The notes: generated by a model not told the origin, from the letters alone. A DNA stretch of 48,216 bases from Tissierellia bacterium (GCA_030537815.1 JAUNVF010000012.1:1-48216), one strand, 5' to 3'; shown: positions 1 to 9,088, counted from the first letter of the stretch. Made by a program: numbers and translations.

Positions 1-2798
1 TCTTCTTTTCTTTCCTGTTCTATTTCTTCTTGAGTTTTATAGTAGATTGGAGATACTATCGTTGGTGCCATCATATCCCAGTCTTCAGGATATATGAAAT
101 TGTTCTTTTCAGGATCGTATTTGTCGATTCTGGTTATAAATGACCTTGTAACTCTCTCTGATTCGGGAGTTCTTTCTGTTATTAACAGTCCGTCATTTCT
201 ATCGACTGTTTTCCATACATGGACATCACATTCTTTCTTAGGCTCTGTGCCCTTTACGAAGTATTCCTTTTGAACTACATCTCTATAATCTGCTCTGCAT
301 GCATCAGTTGGAAGCTTACCTGATACGGTACATACTTCTACCTCGACGATATTAGAAGGCTTTTTAAAGCTTATGCTTTCTTTTCCTTCTAGGATTTTTG
401 TATTGATAGTGCTCCATAATTTTGTCGAGTAAATACTTACTTCTTTTAATTTTAGCTGAGCATCATCACAGCCCATCCATACTCCAACTGTATAATAGGG
501 CGAGAAGCCCATGAACCATGAATCTTGATTTTCTGTAGCAGTACCTGATGTTCCAGTTTTTCCTGCGATTTCAAAACCTTCTACCTGTGCGTTTTCTGCA
601 ATACCTTGAAGAGTAGTAGTTCTCAAGGCATCTTGTAGTAGGAAAGCTACATCTTCGCCGATGACTTCTTCTGTATTTGGCTCATTCTCTAATATTATAT
701 TACCTTTTCTATCGGTTACTTTTGAAAAACTCAAAGGCTCTATATATGTTCCCTTATTAGCTATAGCGGCATAAGCAGCAGTTAAATCGACATTTGTGAC
801 TCCATATGTCATCCCACCGAGTGCCATTGCTGCCGTATTTTCGTCATTTGTGTAAGGATCTTCCTGTTTACTTATAAAATTATCCATTTCAGGATGTAGA
901 TTATTAATAAGTCCAAATTTTGCTAGATAGTTTTTTGATTTTTCTAATCCTATCTTTTCAAGGGTCTTAACTGCATTGACATTTGCTGAGACCTCTATGC
1001 TCTTTCTGAGAGTCATGATACCTCTGTAATTGCCATACCAGTTTACAGGCCATAATTCTTTTTGATCATTGTAATGGGGAAGGTCGTCTATTGGACTGGC
1101 AAGTGTGTAGCCATTATCCAGTGCAGGAGCATATACTGCCAAGGGCTTCATAGTAGATCCTGGTTGTCTAACAGAATTATAAGCTCTATTTAATATGCTT
1201 TGTCCTGATTGCCCTCTTCCACCGATTATAGCTTTGATATGACCTGTTTTATGATCTATAACCACTGTGGATGATTGTGGTTGATAAGTTCCTTCTTCAT
1301 CTATCGAATAAAAATCATTTTTGATTTTTAATTGATCGCCATCTTGGATTATAAATTCAGGATTATCCGCTAGATAAGAAGCTTTGATTATAAGTCTCCC
1401 ATCGTCTGAATTTACAATATCTTCAGTCGCCATTGCTATTGATGTAGCTGCATGGGTTTTTAAATCCTTGTTTTCAGTTACAGTATAGAATGGTTTGATT
1501 ATGATTCCACTTTCGGCATATCTTATTTTTGATTGTTGAATATAAAGATCACCATCGATATATTCGTATTCTCCTGGGTTGAAGAATAAATTATTATCTT
1601 CATCAATTAGATTATTTCTACTGTAATATAGTATATTGTCATCTGCGCTTACAATATCTCCGGATTCTGATACTTGCCAATTGATAAAATTGACTTCTGA
1701 TCCCTCTTCTTCAGAACTTCCTAGGACGGCATTAGTAAAGTTCTCGTATATTTCTTCAAGTTCTCTTTGCATTTTTAAATCTATTGTGGCTGTTATCTCT
1801 AATCCGCCATTATATAATTTATCTTGAGCCTGCTCTTTTGTCAGGCTATATTTTTCTATTAATTTACTTACTACTTGAGATTTTACAACTGAAGTAAAAT
1901 AACTCGATATATCCGACATTCTTCTTTCGGGTGGATTCAAAGCTGATGCAATATCTTCAGCAATTGCATTTTCGTATTCTTCTTGACTTATAAAATCAAG
2001 TTCTCTCATCTTGGATAATACGTATTTCTGCCTATCTTCAAAAAATGAATTGTATACTGCAAAATATTTTTCTCCATTTAGATTTATTTCTCCAAGAACT
2101 CTTTTTTCTTCAGCATCTTCAGGTCTTACAGTAAAATATAATGAATATTCAGTGGGCGCTTTTGGAATCGTAGCCAGTGCTGCCGCTTCGGCAATGGTCA
2201 AGTCCGATAAATCTTTAGAAAAATAAGTATTTGCGGCTGCTTGAACTCCATATGCATTTTGCCCTAAAAAAACTCTGTTCAAATATATTTCCAGTACTTC
2301 ATCTTTTTCTAGGGATTTATTCATCTTCATTGCTATATAAGCTTCTTTTATTTTTCTGTCGAGTGATTTCTCATCATTTAAATAGAGATCTCTAGCCAGC
2401 TGCTGAGTAATAGTAGAACCACCTCTTACAATTCCTCCGGCAGAGATATTGTCGATTACAGACTTGCCTATACCGATTAAGTCGATGCCCATATGATTGT
2501 AGAATCTCTCATCTTCTACAGCTACAAAAGCATCACGAACATATTTAGGTATGTCATTTATACTCTTAACTTCTCTGTACTCAATGGTTTCTATCTGTTC
2601 TAATAGCTCGCCAGATTCATCTACAATGGATGAGTTTTCACTTAATGCTTCGCTAATTTTAGATAAATCCACATTCGGACTATCTTTCATGACTGCGACC
2701 ACAGAAGCTCCCACCGAGCCTACAAAGATTGCAGACATGATTAAAATAATCAGTATTACGATTTTTATATATTTTCCTATAAAAAATTTGGAATTCAT
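1..2798 (-). CDS. Class A penicillin-binding protein (PBP1A family), 3' end outside window
   Basis: This bifunctional peptidoglycan synthase polymerises glycan strands and cross-links stem peptides on the outer face of the membrane. About 932 codons read without a stop from ATG at 2798 to the window edge, so the C-terminus is missing. A cytoplasmic Met-rich start is followed by one membrane anchor (about residues 5-27). The GT51 transglycosylase domain shows EDERFYNH, GGSTITQQL and EIYLNRVFLGQNAYG. The transpeptidase domain carries STMK (about residue 547), SAN (about 607) and KTGTA (about 750). The start is set by TGGAGG seven bases upstream. It is divergent from hflX. The family is certain; the choice of pbp symbol is not. 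Confidence 0.95.
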   Translation of the reverse strand, partial: MNSKFFIGKYIKIVILIILIMSAIFVGSVGASVVAVMKDSPNVDLSKISEALSENSSIVDESGELLEQIETIEYREVKSINDIPKYVRDAFVAVEDERFYNHMGIDLIGIGKSVIDNISAGGIVRGGSTITQQLARDLYLNDEKSLDRKIKEAYIAMKMNKSLEKDEVLEIYLNRVFLGQNAYGVQAAANTYFSKDLSDLTIAEAAALATIPKAPTEYSLYFTVRPEDAEEKRVLGEINLNGEKYFAVYNSFFEDRQKYVLSKMRELDFISQEEYENAIAEDIASALNPPERRMSDISSYFTSVVKSQVVSKLIEKYSLTKEQAQDKLYNGGLEITATIDLKMQRELEEIYENFTNAVLGSSEEEGSEVNFINWQVSESGDIVSADDNILYYSRNNLIDEDNNLFFNPGEYEYIDGDLYIQQSKIRYAESGIIIKPFYTVTENKDLKTHAATSIAMATEDIVNSDDGRLIIKASYLADNPEFIIQDGDQLKIKNDFYSIDEEGTYQPQSSTVVIDHKTGHIKAIIGGRGQSGQSILNRAYNSVRQPGSTMKPLAVYAPALDNGYTLASPIDDLPHYNDQKELWPVNWYGNYRGIMTLRKSIEVSANVNAVKTLEKIGLEKSKNYLAKFGLINNLHPEMDNFISKQEDPYTNDENTAAMALGGMTYGVTNVDLTAAYAAIANKGTYIEPLSFSKVTDRKGNIILENEPNTEEVIGEDVAFLLQDALRTTTLQGIAENAQVEGFEIAGKTGTSGTATENQDSWFMGFSPYYTVGVWMGCDDAQLKLKEVSIYSTKLWSTINTKILEGKESISFKKPSNIVEVEVCTVSGKLPTDACRADYRDVVQKEYFVKGTEPKKECDVHVWKTVDRNDGLLITERTPESERVTRSFITRIDKYDPEKNNFIYPEDWDMMAPTIVSPIYYKTQEEIEQERKE

Positions 2799-2828
2799 TT
2801 CAATCCTCCAAACATAAGTTGTACGACT

Positions 2829-2858
2829 ATTATAACATAGTTTTACGCATTGAGTCCA
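2829..2858 (-). promoter_or_regulatory. Sigma-A promoter for the class A PBP gene
   Basis: On the minus strand, -35 TGGACT (2858-2853) is followed by an 18-base spacer and -10 TATAAT (2834-2829). A TG dinucleotide sits one base before the -10, giving an extended -10. The element lies about 30 bases upstream of the start codon. Predicted from sequence only. Confidence 0.6.
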
Positions 2859-2921
2859 TATTAGAAATAGCTAAACTACAGTATTTATCAATTATTACAA
2901 TATTGAAATTTAGCATTGATA

Positions 2922-2951
2922 TTGATTAATGGACTGTATTTCATGTATAAT
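2922..2951 (+). promoter_or_regulatory. Sigma-A promoter for the hflX operon
   Basis: TTGATT at 2922-2927, an 18-base spacer and TATAAT at 2946-2951, 32 bases upstream of the hflX ATG. It is divergent from the PBP promoter, so the two share the 2799-2983 gap. Confidence 0.6.
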
Positions 2952-2983
2952 TACATATAGTATTAAGATACGGATGTGAATAT

Positions 2984-4243
2984 ATGAGTGAGAGAGTAAT
3001 AATTGTAGGTTTGAAATTACCTGAAAATAGGGAAACATTTGAGGAATCCATGGAAGAGCTCGATGCGCTTGTGGAAAGTGCAGGAGCCGAAGTTATAGCC
3101 AGAGTTGATCAAGCAGCGGCATCTATAGATCCTAGGACATTTATTGGCAGAGGTAAGGCAGAAGAGATTAGGGATATAGCAGAGGATTCTGATATTGATA
3201 CAATAGTCTTAAATTATGAATTGTCAGGTTCTCAGATTAAAAATCTGGAAGAAATAATCGACAAAAAAATAATAGATCGAACGAGCTTGATTTTGGATAT
3301 ATTCGCTTTTAGAGCAAAGACCGTAGAAAGTGTACTTCAGGTCAAGCTGGCGCAGGCGAATTACAGACTTCCTAGACTTGTAGGATATAGGAATTACCTT
3401 AGTAGGACGGGTGGAGGTATAGGAACTAGAGGACCCGGCGAGCAAAAATTAGAGACTGATAGACGACATATAAGAAGAGAAATGGATTCTATTAAAGCCA
3501 GACTTAAAAAGCAAAAGAAGAATAGAAGCCTTAATAGAAAATTAAGAAAGTCGTCAGAAACTCCGGTTGTTGCCCTTCTAGGATATACAAATGCCGGGAA
3601 ATCGACTATAATGAATAGATTATTGGAAATTACAGATAAAGAAGAAGATAAAAGCGTATATGCAGACGATAGATTATTTGCAACCTTAGATACCAGCCAT
3701 AGAAGGATTAGCCCAGAGCATGGCAAGACTTTTATCCTATCGGATACTGTTGGACTTATAAGGGATATACCTGTAAATCTGATAGAAGCTTTTAAAAGTA
3801 CATTGGAGGGCATTGCATATGCTGATTTAATCCTTATAGTTCTTGACGCTTCGAGCGAAAATTTATCTAGACAAAAAGAGGCGATAAGGCAGACGATTGA
3901 CGATATGGATATATCAGATATACCTAAGATAGAGGTTTTTAATAAAATGGATGTCGTGGAAGACCCAATCCTGTTAACTCCCGGTACATTGTCTGATGAG
4001 TCGATATTCATTTCGGCTCTAGAGGATGAGGGAATAAATAAATTGCTGGAATCAATTGAATCTAAATTGTCAAAAGGAGAGGTTGAACTAAATCTATTAA
4101 TTCCGTACGATGAGCCTGCCCTGATAAATAATTTGATAGAAAGGTATAAGGCGAGAAATATACAAAAAAACAAAGACGGAATGAAGATGACTATAAATGT
4201 GAATAAAGGTGAAGCTAACAGATTAAAAGGATATGAGGTTTGA
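2984..4243 (+). CDS. hflX: GTPase HflX
   Basis: Ribosome-associated GTPase of the Obg-HflX group; family members split stalled or heat-damaged 70S ribosomes. The 419-residue product has the N-terminal HflX domain with FIGRGKAEEI (about 53-62), the family signature GGGIGTRGPGE (143-153) and a basic helical linker. The GTPase domain follows, with P-loop GYTNAGKS (200-207), switch II DTVG (254-257) and NKMD (320-323). Length fits the family. The ribosome site before the ATG is weak (GGATGTG). First gene of a tight run with the IMPACT-family gene and yebC. Confidence 0.95.
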   Translation: MSERVIIVGLKLPENRETFEESMEELDALVESAGAEVIARVDQAAASIDPRTFIGRGKAEEIRDIAEDSDIDTIVLNYELSGSQIKNLEEIIDKKIIDRTSLILDIFAFRAKTVESVLQVKLAQANYRLPRLVGYRNYLSRTGGGIGTRGPGEQKLETDRRHIRREMDSIKARLKKQKKNRSLNRKLRKSSETPVVALLGYTNAGKSTIMNRLLEITDKEEDKSVYADDRLFATLDTSHRRISPEHGKTFILSDTVGLIRDIPVNLIEAFKSTLEGIAYADLILIVLDASSENLSRQKEAIRQTIDDMDISDIPKIEVFNKMDVVEDPILLTPGTLSDESIFISALEDEGINKLLESIESKLSKGEVELNLLIPYDEPALINNLIERYKARNIQKNKDGMKMTINVNKGEANRLKGYEV

Positions 4244-4244
4244 T

Positions 4245-4898
4245 ATGTGCGACAAGTACAAATCTGTATTTAGGTATGGAGAAGATGAAATCATAATTAA
4301 TAAGTCAAGATTTATCGGTTATTGCAAGCCGGTTAAAGATGAGGGCGAAGCAATTGCTTTTATCGATGAGATTAAGGATATACACAAGACTGCAACGCAT
4401 AATTGCTATGCCTATATTATAGGTAAAAATTTGCAGAGATTTTCAGATGATGGTGAGCCATCTCATACTGCAGGCATGCCGATACTCACGACCTTATTAA
4501 ATGAAGGTCTTGAAAATTTGTGCGTAGTGGTTACGAGATATTTTGGAGGAGTGCTATTGGGCAAGGGAGGTCTAGTGAGAGCATATACTTCCGGTTGCAA
4601 GATAGCCCTTGAAAAAAGTATAATAGTTGAGAAAATTCCGCATTATCTTGTAAAATTAAATTTAGATTATTCAAAGCTTGGATCTGTAGAGAATTATTTT
4701 AACAATAAAGAGATTCAAACTGTCGAAAAGACATATTTAGAAGATGTCAGCATTCAGCTCTATATAGATATCGATTCATATGAGGATTTCTTGGAAGATA
4801 TTATGAATTTAACTAATGGGGATTTATTTTCCCAGATAATAGGACAAAAATACCTATCTGTGCTGAATGGTAAAATATTATTTGATAAAGGAGAATAA
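4245..4898 (+). CDS. IMPACT/YigZ family protein
   Basis: Member of the YigZ/YvyE (UPF0029) family, whose bacterial function is unsettled; eukaryotic IMPACT modulates the GCN2 kinase. The N-terminal domain shows KSRFIGY, the SDDGEPSHTAGMP stretch and VVTRYFGGVLLGKGGLVRAY, all typical of the family; the C-terminal half is the smaller DUF1949-type domain. I chose ATG 4245 (217 aa) because GAGG at 4235-4238 sits six bases before it. The in-frame ATG at 4233 has poorer spacing and would overlap hflX by 11 bases. Likely translationally coupled to hflX. Confidence 0.88.
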   Translation: MCDKYKSVFRYGEDEIIINKSRFIGYCKPVKDEGEAIAFIDEIKDIHKTATHNCYAYIIGKNLQRFSDDGEPSHTAGMPILTTLLNEGLENLCVVVTRYFGGVLLGKGGLVRAYTSGCKIALEKSIIVEKIPHYLVKLNLDYSKLGSVENYFNNKEIQTVEKTYLEDVSIQLYIDIDSYEDFLEDIMNLTNGDLFSQIIGQKYLSVLNGKILFDKGE

Positions 4899-4899
4899 A

Positions 4900-5631
4900 A
4901 TGGCAGGTCATAATAAATGGAGCACCATTAAAAATAAAAAAGGTAAAGAAGATGCTAAAAGAGGTAAAGTTTTCACTAAAATCGCAAGGATGATAATAGT
5001 GGCTGTCAAAGAAGGAGGAACTGATCCCGAATACAATCCCGCTTTAAAGACGGCTATTGAAAAAGCTAAGGCTGAAAATATGCCCAATGACAATATAGAC
5101 AGAGCTATTAAGAAAGCTGCTGGAGATGCAGACTCCGATAATTTTGAAGAGATAGTATACGAGGGATATGGTCCCGAGGGAACGGCAGTGATGGTTAGCT
5201 GTCTTACAGATAATAGAAATAGAACGGCATCTGAGATAAGGCATGCCTTCGATAAATTTGGAGGAAATTTAGGTCAAAATGGTTCTGTTTCTTATATGTT
5301 CAATAGAAAGGGCTTATTATTGATTGACGGTGAGGATCTCGATGAAGAGACGGTTATGATGGCGGCATTAGATGCTGGAGCTGAAGATTTCAGTGCAGAG
5401 GATGGAGTATATGAAGTCATCACAGAAGTCGAGAGCTTTTCAGATGTCAGAGATCAATTAAAAGATGAGGGCTATGAATTTATTAAGGCGGAACTATACT
5501 ATTTGCCATCCAATTACAATACTATCCAATCTGAAGATAATAAAATTAATATGGAGAAGATGATAGATATATTAGACGACAATGACGATGTTCAGGAAGT
5601 ATATCACAATTGGGATAACCAAGATGAATAA
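4900..5631 (+). CDS. YebC/PmpR family protein
   Basis: YebC-family proteins were long listed as transcription regulators and more recently linked to helping ribosomes through difficult stretches such as proline runs. The 243-residue product begins with the diagnostic MAGHNKWSTIKNKKGKEDAK and continues with GGTDPEYNPALKTAIEKA and GYGPEGTAVMV. ATG 4900 is chosen over an earlier in-frame start at 4867 because AAAGGAG lies just upstream and because homologues start at MAGHNKW. It directly follows the IMPACT-family gene. Confidence 0.93.
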   Translation: MAGHNKWSTIKNKKGKEDAKRGKVFTKIARMIIVAVKEGGTDPEYNPALKTAIEKAKAENMPNDNIDRAIKKAAGDADSDNFEEIVYEGYGPEGTAVMVSCLTDNRNRTASEIRHAFDKFGGNLGQNGSVSYMFNRKGLLLIDGEDLDEETVMMAALDAGAEDFSAEDGVYEVITEVESFSDVRDQLKDEGYEFIKAELYYLPSNYNTIQSEDNKINMEKMIDILDDNDDVQEVYHNWDNQDE

Positions 5632-5649
5632 GGGTCAGAGTTGTAGATT

Positions 5650-6303
5650 ATGAAGAAATTATTATGCCTATTGACCGCATTTCTAATTGTATTATCATTA
5701 TTTTTAACTTCTTTAGAAGTCAATTCATATGATAGAAATTATTTTGAAAAATTTCAAATTAAATACGGAATAGATAAGGCGACTGGACTTAGTTTTGATG
5801 AATTAAGAAGAGTCAATGAAGATCTTATATCATATTTAAAAAAAGGAAACAGAAATTTGCTCCAGCCTCATTTTGGGGATAGGGAGATTATGCATATGGA
5901 AGATGTCTACTCCTTGTATAGAGCTGGGAGGGTCATTAGGAATTCTTCATTGCCGATAATAATTATAATAATAATAATATTGGTGAAGAGATATGGCGCT
6001 TTTGATATATTAAAAGAAATGAATTTTTCCATGATTATCATGTGGGTTTTTGGAATTCTGTCTTCGATAATATTGATGACGGATTTTTCGGAGAATTTCA
6101 TTAAATTTCATCATATATTTTTCGACAATGATTTGTGGTTATTAGATCCTGCTAAGGATTTGATGATTCAAATGCTTCCTGAGAATTTTTTTAAATTAAT
6201 CGTGATAAAAACTCTAGTAGTATTTATAATTTCTTTAATCATAGTTCATCTAATCATAGTCTATCTCTATAAAAAAATTAAAAGAAATGGAGAGCAAATA
6301 TGA
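5650..6303 (+). CDS. TIGR01906/DUF1461-like integral membrane protein
   Basis: A 217-residue membrane protein with an N-terminal hydrophobic segment (about 4-23), an extracytoplasmic stretch, and three further membrane segments (about 101-111, 125-143, 187-208). The motif FHHIFFDNDLWLLDP and the later MLPENFF match the DUF1461/TIGR01906 family as I know it. No biochemical function is established. One membrane segment contains nine consecutive Ile codons, eight of them ATA, around 5958-5981. The stop overlaps the lgt start (ATGA), so the two are probably coupled. Confidence 0.75.
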   Translation: MKKLLCLLTAFLIVLSLFLTSLEVNSYDRNYFEKFQIKYGIDKATGLSFDELRRVNEDLISYLKKGNRNLLQPHFGDREIMHMEDVYSLYRAGRVIRNSSLPIIIIIIIILVKRYGAFDILKEMNFSMIIMWVFGILSSIILMTDFSENFIKFHHIFFDNDLWLLDPAKDLMIQMLPENFFKLIVIKTLVVFIISLIIVHLIIVYLYKKIKRNGEQI

Positions 6304-7052
6304 AACCGAGTTTAAATAGAGTGGCTTTCTCAGTATTTGGAATAGATATAATGTGGTATGCAATACTCATAGGTACGGGAATGTTATTGGGGATTATTCT
6401 AGCTGAAAGAGATGCGAAGAGAAGGGGAATGAATCCAGATGATTTAATGGATATATTGATATGGGCTCTTCCGATATCGATAATCGGAGCTAGAATCTAC
6501 TATGTAATCTTTGAATGGGATTATTATAGGGGAAATCCTGCGCAAATCTTAAATATAAGAGGTGGAGGACTTGCGATTTACGGAGGGATAATAGCGGCAT
6601 ATCTTACCGCTTATATTTTATGTAAAAAGAAAAAGATCTCTTTTATGGAAGTTGCAGATATAACAGCCCCTTCATTGGCATTGGGACAGGCAATAGGAAG
6701 ATGGGGGAATTTTATAAATCAAGAGGCACATGGATATCAGACGGATTTGCCATGGGCTGTGATAATCGATGGAGTAGGATATCATCCCACTTTTTTATAT
6801 GAATCCATAGGTGATTTTTTAATTTTTGTTTTTCTCTTTTATTTTGCCAGAAAAAAACAGGACCATAAGGGTCAGATAATTGCACTATATATGATCTTAT
6901 ACGGAATCTTGAGGTTTTTTGTCGAGGGGCTGAGAACAGATAGCCTTTATTTCTTAGGTTTTAGAATTTCACAACTGGTAAGCATTGCTGGAATTATCAT
7001 CGGAATAATAATATATTATCTGTCAAAAAATAATAAAAGTTTAAAAATTTAA
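6300..7052 (+). CDS. lgt: Prolipoprotein diacylglyceryl transferase
   Basis: Lgt moves diacylglycerol from phosphatidylglycerol to the lipobox cysteine of prolipoproteins, the first step of lipoprotein maturation at the membrane. The 250-residue product has about seven membrane segments, RGGGLAIYGG (87-96), the Lgt signature GRWGNFINQEAHG (133-145) and HPTFLYES (162-169). Length and motif order are normal. Its ATG overlaps the stop of the preceding membrane gene by four bases, and a terminator follows. The lipoprotein gene beginning at 48099 encodes the type of protein it would act on. Confidence 0.96.
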   Translation: MKPSLNRVAFSVFGIDIMWYAILIGTGMLLGIILAERDAKRRGMNPDDLMDILIWALPISIIGARIYYVIFEWDYYRGNPAQILNIRGGGLAIYGGIIAAYLTAYILCKKKKISFMEVADITAPSLALGQAIGRWGNFINQEAHGYQTDLPWAVIIDGVGYHPTFLYESIGDFLIFVFLFYFARKKQDHKGQIIALYMILYGILRFFVEGLRTDSLYFLGFRISQLVSIAGIIIGIIIYYLSKNNKSLKI

Positions 7053-7066
7053 ATCATAATGAGTAA

Positions 7067-7099
7067 AAGCTCTCCATAAAGCCAAGGAGGGCTTTTTTT
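7067..7099 (+). terminator. Rho-independent terminator after lgt
   Basis: AAGCTCTCC (7067-7075) pairs with GGAGGGCTT (7086-7094) with one G-U pair, followed by a seven-T tract. It separates the hflX-lgt run from the mraZ operon. Confidence 0.8.
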
Positions 7100-7134
7100 A
7101 TTGAAAATATGAGAAAATCAATATTATAAAATGC

Positions 7135-7163
7135 TTGAAAATATAGATAAAGTAGGGTAATAT
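7135..7163 (+). promoter_or_regulatory. Sigma-A promoter of the dcw cluster (Pmra)
   Basis: TTGAAA at 7135-7140, a 17-base spacer and TAATAT at 7158-7163. The predicted start of transcription falls near 7170, just at the edge of the repeats described as the MraZ operator. Confidence 0.75.
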
Positions 7164-7170
7164 ATATATA

Positions 7171-7200
7171 AGTGGTACAAGGTGGTAGGAATGGACTATA
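7171..7200 (+). promoter_or_regulatory. Probable MraZ operator (10-bp spaced GTGG repeats)
   Basis: AGTGGTACAA, GGTGGTAGGA and AATGGACTAT lie in succession, placing GTGGT at 7172 and 7182 with a weaker TGGA at 7192. MraZ proteins characterised elsewhere bind three or four short TGGG/GTG-type repeats on one helical face (10-bp period) upstream of mraZ. Position right after the -10 and before mraZ supports autoregulation; binding here is inference. Confidence 0.55.
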
Positions 7201-7218
7201 GTATTTGAGGAGTAAATT

Positions 7219-7653
7219 ATGTTTATTGGCGAGTACCAACATAATATGGACTCAAAAGGTCGAGTTATGATTCCATCCAAATTTAGAGATGAATTGGGTG
7301 CTGTTTTCTATGTCACAAAAGGTATGGAGAATTGCCTTTTTATTTATGAAGAAGAGGAATGGAAAGCTCTCGCCAATAAGATAAATGCCGCCAATCAGCT
7401 TAGCCGAAAAGAAGCCAGGGGATTTGCGAGATTATTTTACGCTGGGGCGATTAATGCAGAGCTGGATAAACAAGGCAGAATATTGATTCCCGCTAATTTA
7501 CGTAATTATGCAGGTATAGAGAGGGAGACATATATACTGGGCGTCGGAAATAGAATTGAAATCTGGTCTAAAGAGAATTGGGATAATTATGTTAATGACG
7601 ACGATTTAAACTACGATAATTTGACTGATAAAATTATGGACTTAAATATTTAG
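7219..7653 (+). CDS. mraZ: Transcriptional regulator MraZ
   Basis: First gene of the division and cell-wall cluster, encoding an AbrB-fold DNA-binding protein that represses its own operon in characterised species. The 144-residue product has the two expected repeat domains, each with the D-x-x-x-R core: DSKGR at 11-15 (followed by VMIPSKFR) and DKQGR at 83-87 (followed by ILIPANLR). GAGGAG lies upstream of the ATG. Repeats resembling its operator lie between promoter and gene. rsmH follows after nine bases. Confidence 0.95.
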   Translation: MFIGEYQHNMDSKGRVMIPSKFRDELGAVFYVTKGMENCLFIYEEEEWKALANKINAANQLSRKEARGFARLFYAGAINAELDKQGRILIPANLRNYAGIERETYILGVGNRIEIWSKENWDNYVNDDDLNYDNLTDKIMDLNI

Positions 7654-7662
7654 GAGGAAGAG

Positions 7663-8595
7663 ATGTCTTTTAATCATATCCCTGTACTTTTAAAAGAGAC
7701 CATTGAGGGTTTAAATATAAAAGAAGATGGAATTTACGTAGATTGTACCTTGGGTGGCGCAGGTCATGCCGAGGAAATATTAAAAATTTTAAAAAGTGGA
7801 AAACTCATTGGCATCGACCAAGATGAGGCTGCTATAAAATATTCAAGTGAAAAGCTTAGCAGATACGGGGATAGATTTATACCCATAAGAAGTAATTTTG
7901 ATAATATTGGTGAGATTTTAAAAGATTTGGGGATTGATAAGATAGACGGGGCAATGATGGATATCGGCGTTTCATCTCATCAAATCGACGAATCTTCGAG
8001 GGGCTTCTCATATATGGAAGATGCAATTTTGGATATGAGAATGGACGATAGAGTAGAATTAAGCGCTAAGGAAATAGTCAATTCTTATACTAAGGCGGAA
8101 TTAGAAGATATTTTTTGGAAATACGGAGAAGAAAAATGGGGCAGGAGAATTGCTGAATTTATAGTAGACAAGAGGGCTTCAAAAACTATAAATACTACAT
8201 ATGAACTGGTTGATATCATTCAGAGTGCAATACCTAAGGCCGCTAGAAAAAACGGTGGACACCCAGCGAAAAGGGTTTTTCAGGCTTTGAGAATAGAAGT
8301 GAATAAGGAGCTTGATGTCTTAACAAATACTATACCGAGCATTGTAGAAATGATGAATCCGGGTTCAAGACTTGCGATTATTACATTTCATTCGCTTGAA
8401 GATAGAATAGTTAAGAATATATTTAAAGACCTTAGCAGAGGTTGTATATGCCCTAAGGACTTTCCTATATGCGTATGCAATCATGAAAGAAAAATCAAGA
8501 TTATAAATAGAAAGCCAATAATAGCCGGTGACAAAGAATTAAAGGAAAATTCAAGAGCTAAGAGTGCAAAATTAAGAATAGCGCAGAGAGTATAG
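7663..8595 (+). CDS. rsmH: 16S rRNA m4C1402 methyltransferase RsmH
   Basis: SAM-dependent methyltransferase (MraW) that N4-methylates C1402 of 16S rRNA near the P site. The 310-residue product starts with HIPVLLKETIEGL, typical of the family, then the SAM-binding DCTLGGAGHA (27-36), GAMMDIGVSSHQID, a helical insertion domain, and RLAIITFHSLEDRIVK. A short Cys cluster near the C-terminus (CICPKDFPICVC) is also usual. AGGAGG precedes the start; conserved place between mraZ and ftsL. Confidence 0.96.
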   Translation: MSFNHIPVLLKETIEGLNIKEDGIYVDCTLGGAGHAEEILKILKSGKLIGIDQDEAAIKYSSEKLSRYGDRFIPIRSNFDNIGEILKDLGIDKIDGAMMDIGVSSHQIDESSRGFSYMEDAILDMRMDDRVELSAKEIVNSYTKAELEDIFWKYGEEKWGRRIAEFIVDKRASKTINTTYELVDIIQSAIPKAARKNGGHPAKRVFQALRIEVNKELDVLTNTIPSIVEMMNPGSRLAIITFHSLEDRIVKNIFKDLSRGCICPKDFPICVCNHERKIKIINRKPIIAGDKELKENSRAKSAKLRIAQRV

Positions 8596-8615
8596 AAAGG
8601 CGAGGTGGGAGAAGA

Positions 8616-9086
8616 ATGGCATTACCAGTAAAGGAAAGACAAATTCATGTCAAGAAGAATCTAAGAGTTGTCAATGATAAAAGCAATTTTGCCGAAATGA
8701 ATAGGAGAATAAAAAAAGCTAGACGAAAAAGATCCTTGATTCTGTCTTCCGTCCTTGCTATAATGTCGATTATGGCATTTATGCTTATAATGCGATACAT
8801 AAAGGTTACAAATCTCAATTCAGAGCTCACAGGATTAAATAAGAGTATAGAATCACTTAGGACAGAGCGAGACTATCTTGTGACTGAACTAGAGCCATAT
8901 AAGGCAACTCAAAGGATCGAAACATATGCAAAAATCAATCTTGGAATGGACTATCCCAAGCCAAGTCAATATGTAAAGATTGAATCGGGATTTAAAAATA
9001 ATCAGATTGCCCAAGTGGAAACTGAATCTATAGGGGCTTTTAAATCTTTCTTTTCTGCTCTTTTTGGAGTATTTGACAAGGAGTAG
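8616..9086 (+). CDS. ftsL: Cell division protein FtsL-like
   Basis: Small bitopic membrane protein assigned to FtsL by architecture and position between rsmH and the division PBP. The 156 residues comprise a basic cytoplasmic tail (1-40), one membrane helix (about 41-59) and an extracytoplasmic coiled-coil (about 64-95, TNLNSELTGLNKSIESLRTE). NLGMDYPKPSQYV follows, matching the xxGMxxP-type motif of FtsL proteins. FtsL joins DivIC and DivIB in the divisome and supports the FtsW-PBP synthase. Sequence identity in this family is always low. Confidence 0.85.
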   Translation: MALPVKERQIHVKKNLRVVNDKSNFAEMNRRIKKARRKRSLILSSVLAIMSIMAFMLIMRYIKVTNLNSELTGLNKSIESLRTERDYLVTELEPYKATQRIETYAKINLGMDYPKPSQYVKIESGFKNNQIAQVETESIGAFKSFFSALFGVFDKE

Positions 9087-9088
9087 CT

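Noticed and set aside
1636-2817. Three plus-strand ORFs (1636, 2011, 2551) over the class A PBP
   Set aside because: The minus strand carries an uninterrupted 932-codon PBP with all catalytic motifs; the plus frames are shadows.
3394-4173. Long minus-strand ORF (259 codons) inside hflX
   Set aside because: It is the mirror of a strongly conserved GTPase gene; the translation is Ser/Ile/Leu-rich, has no domain I recognise and no ribosome site. Similar antisense frames in ftsZ, alaS, rnj and pbp were rejected for the same reason.
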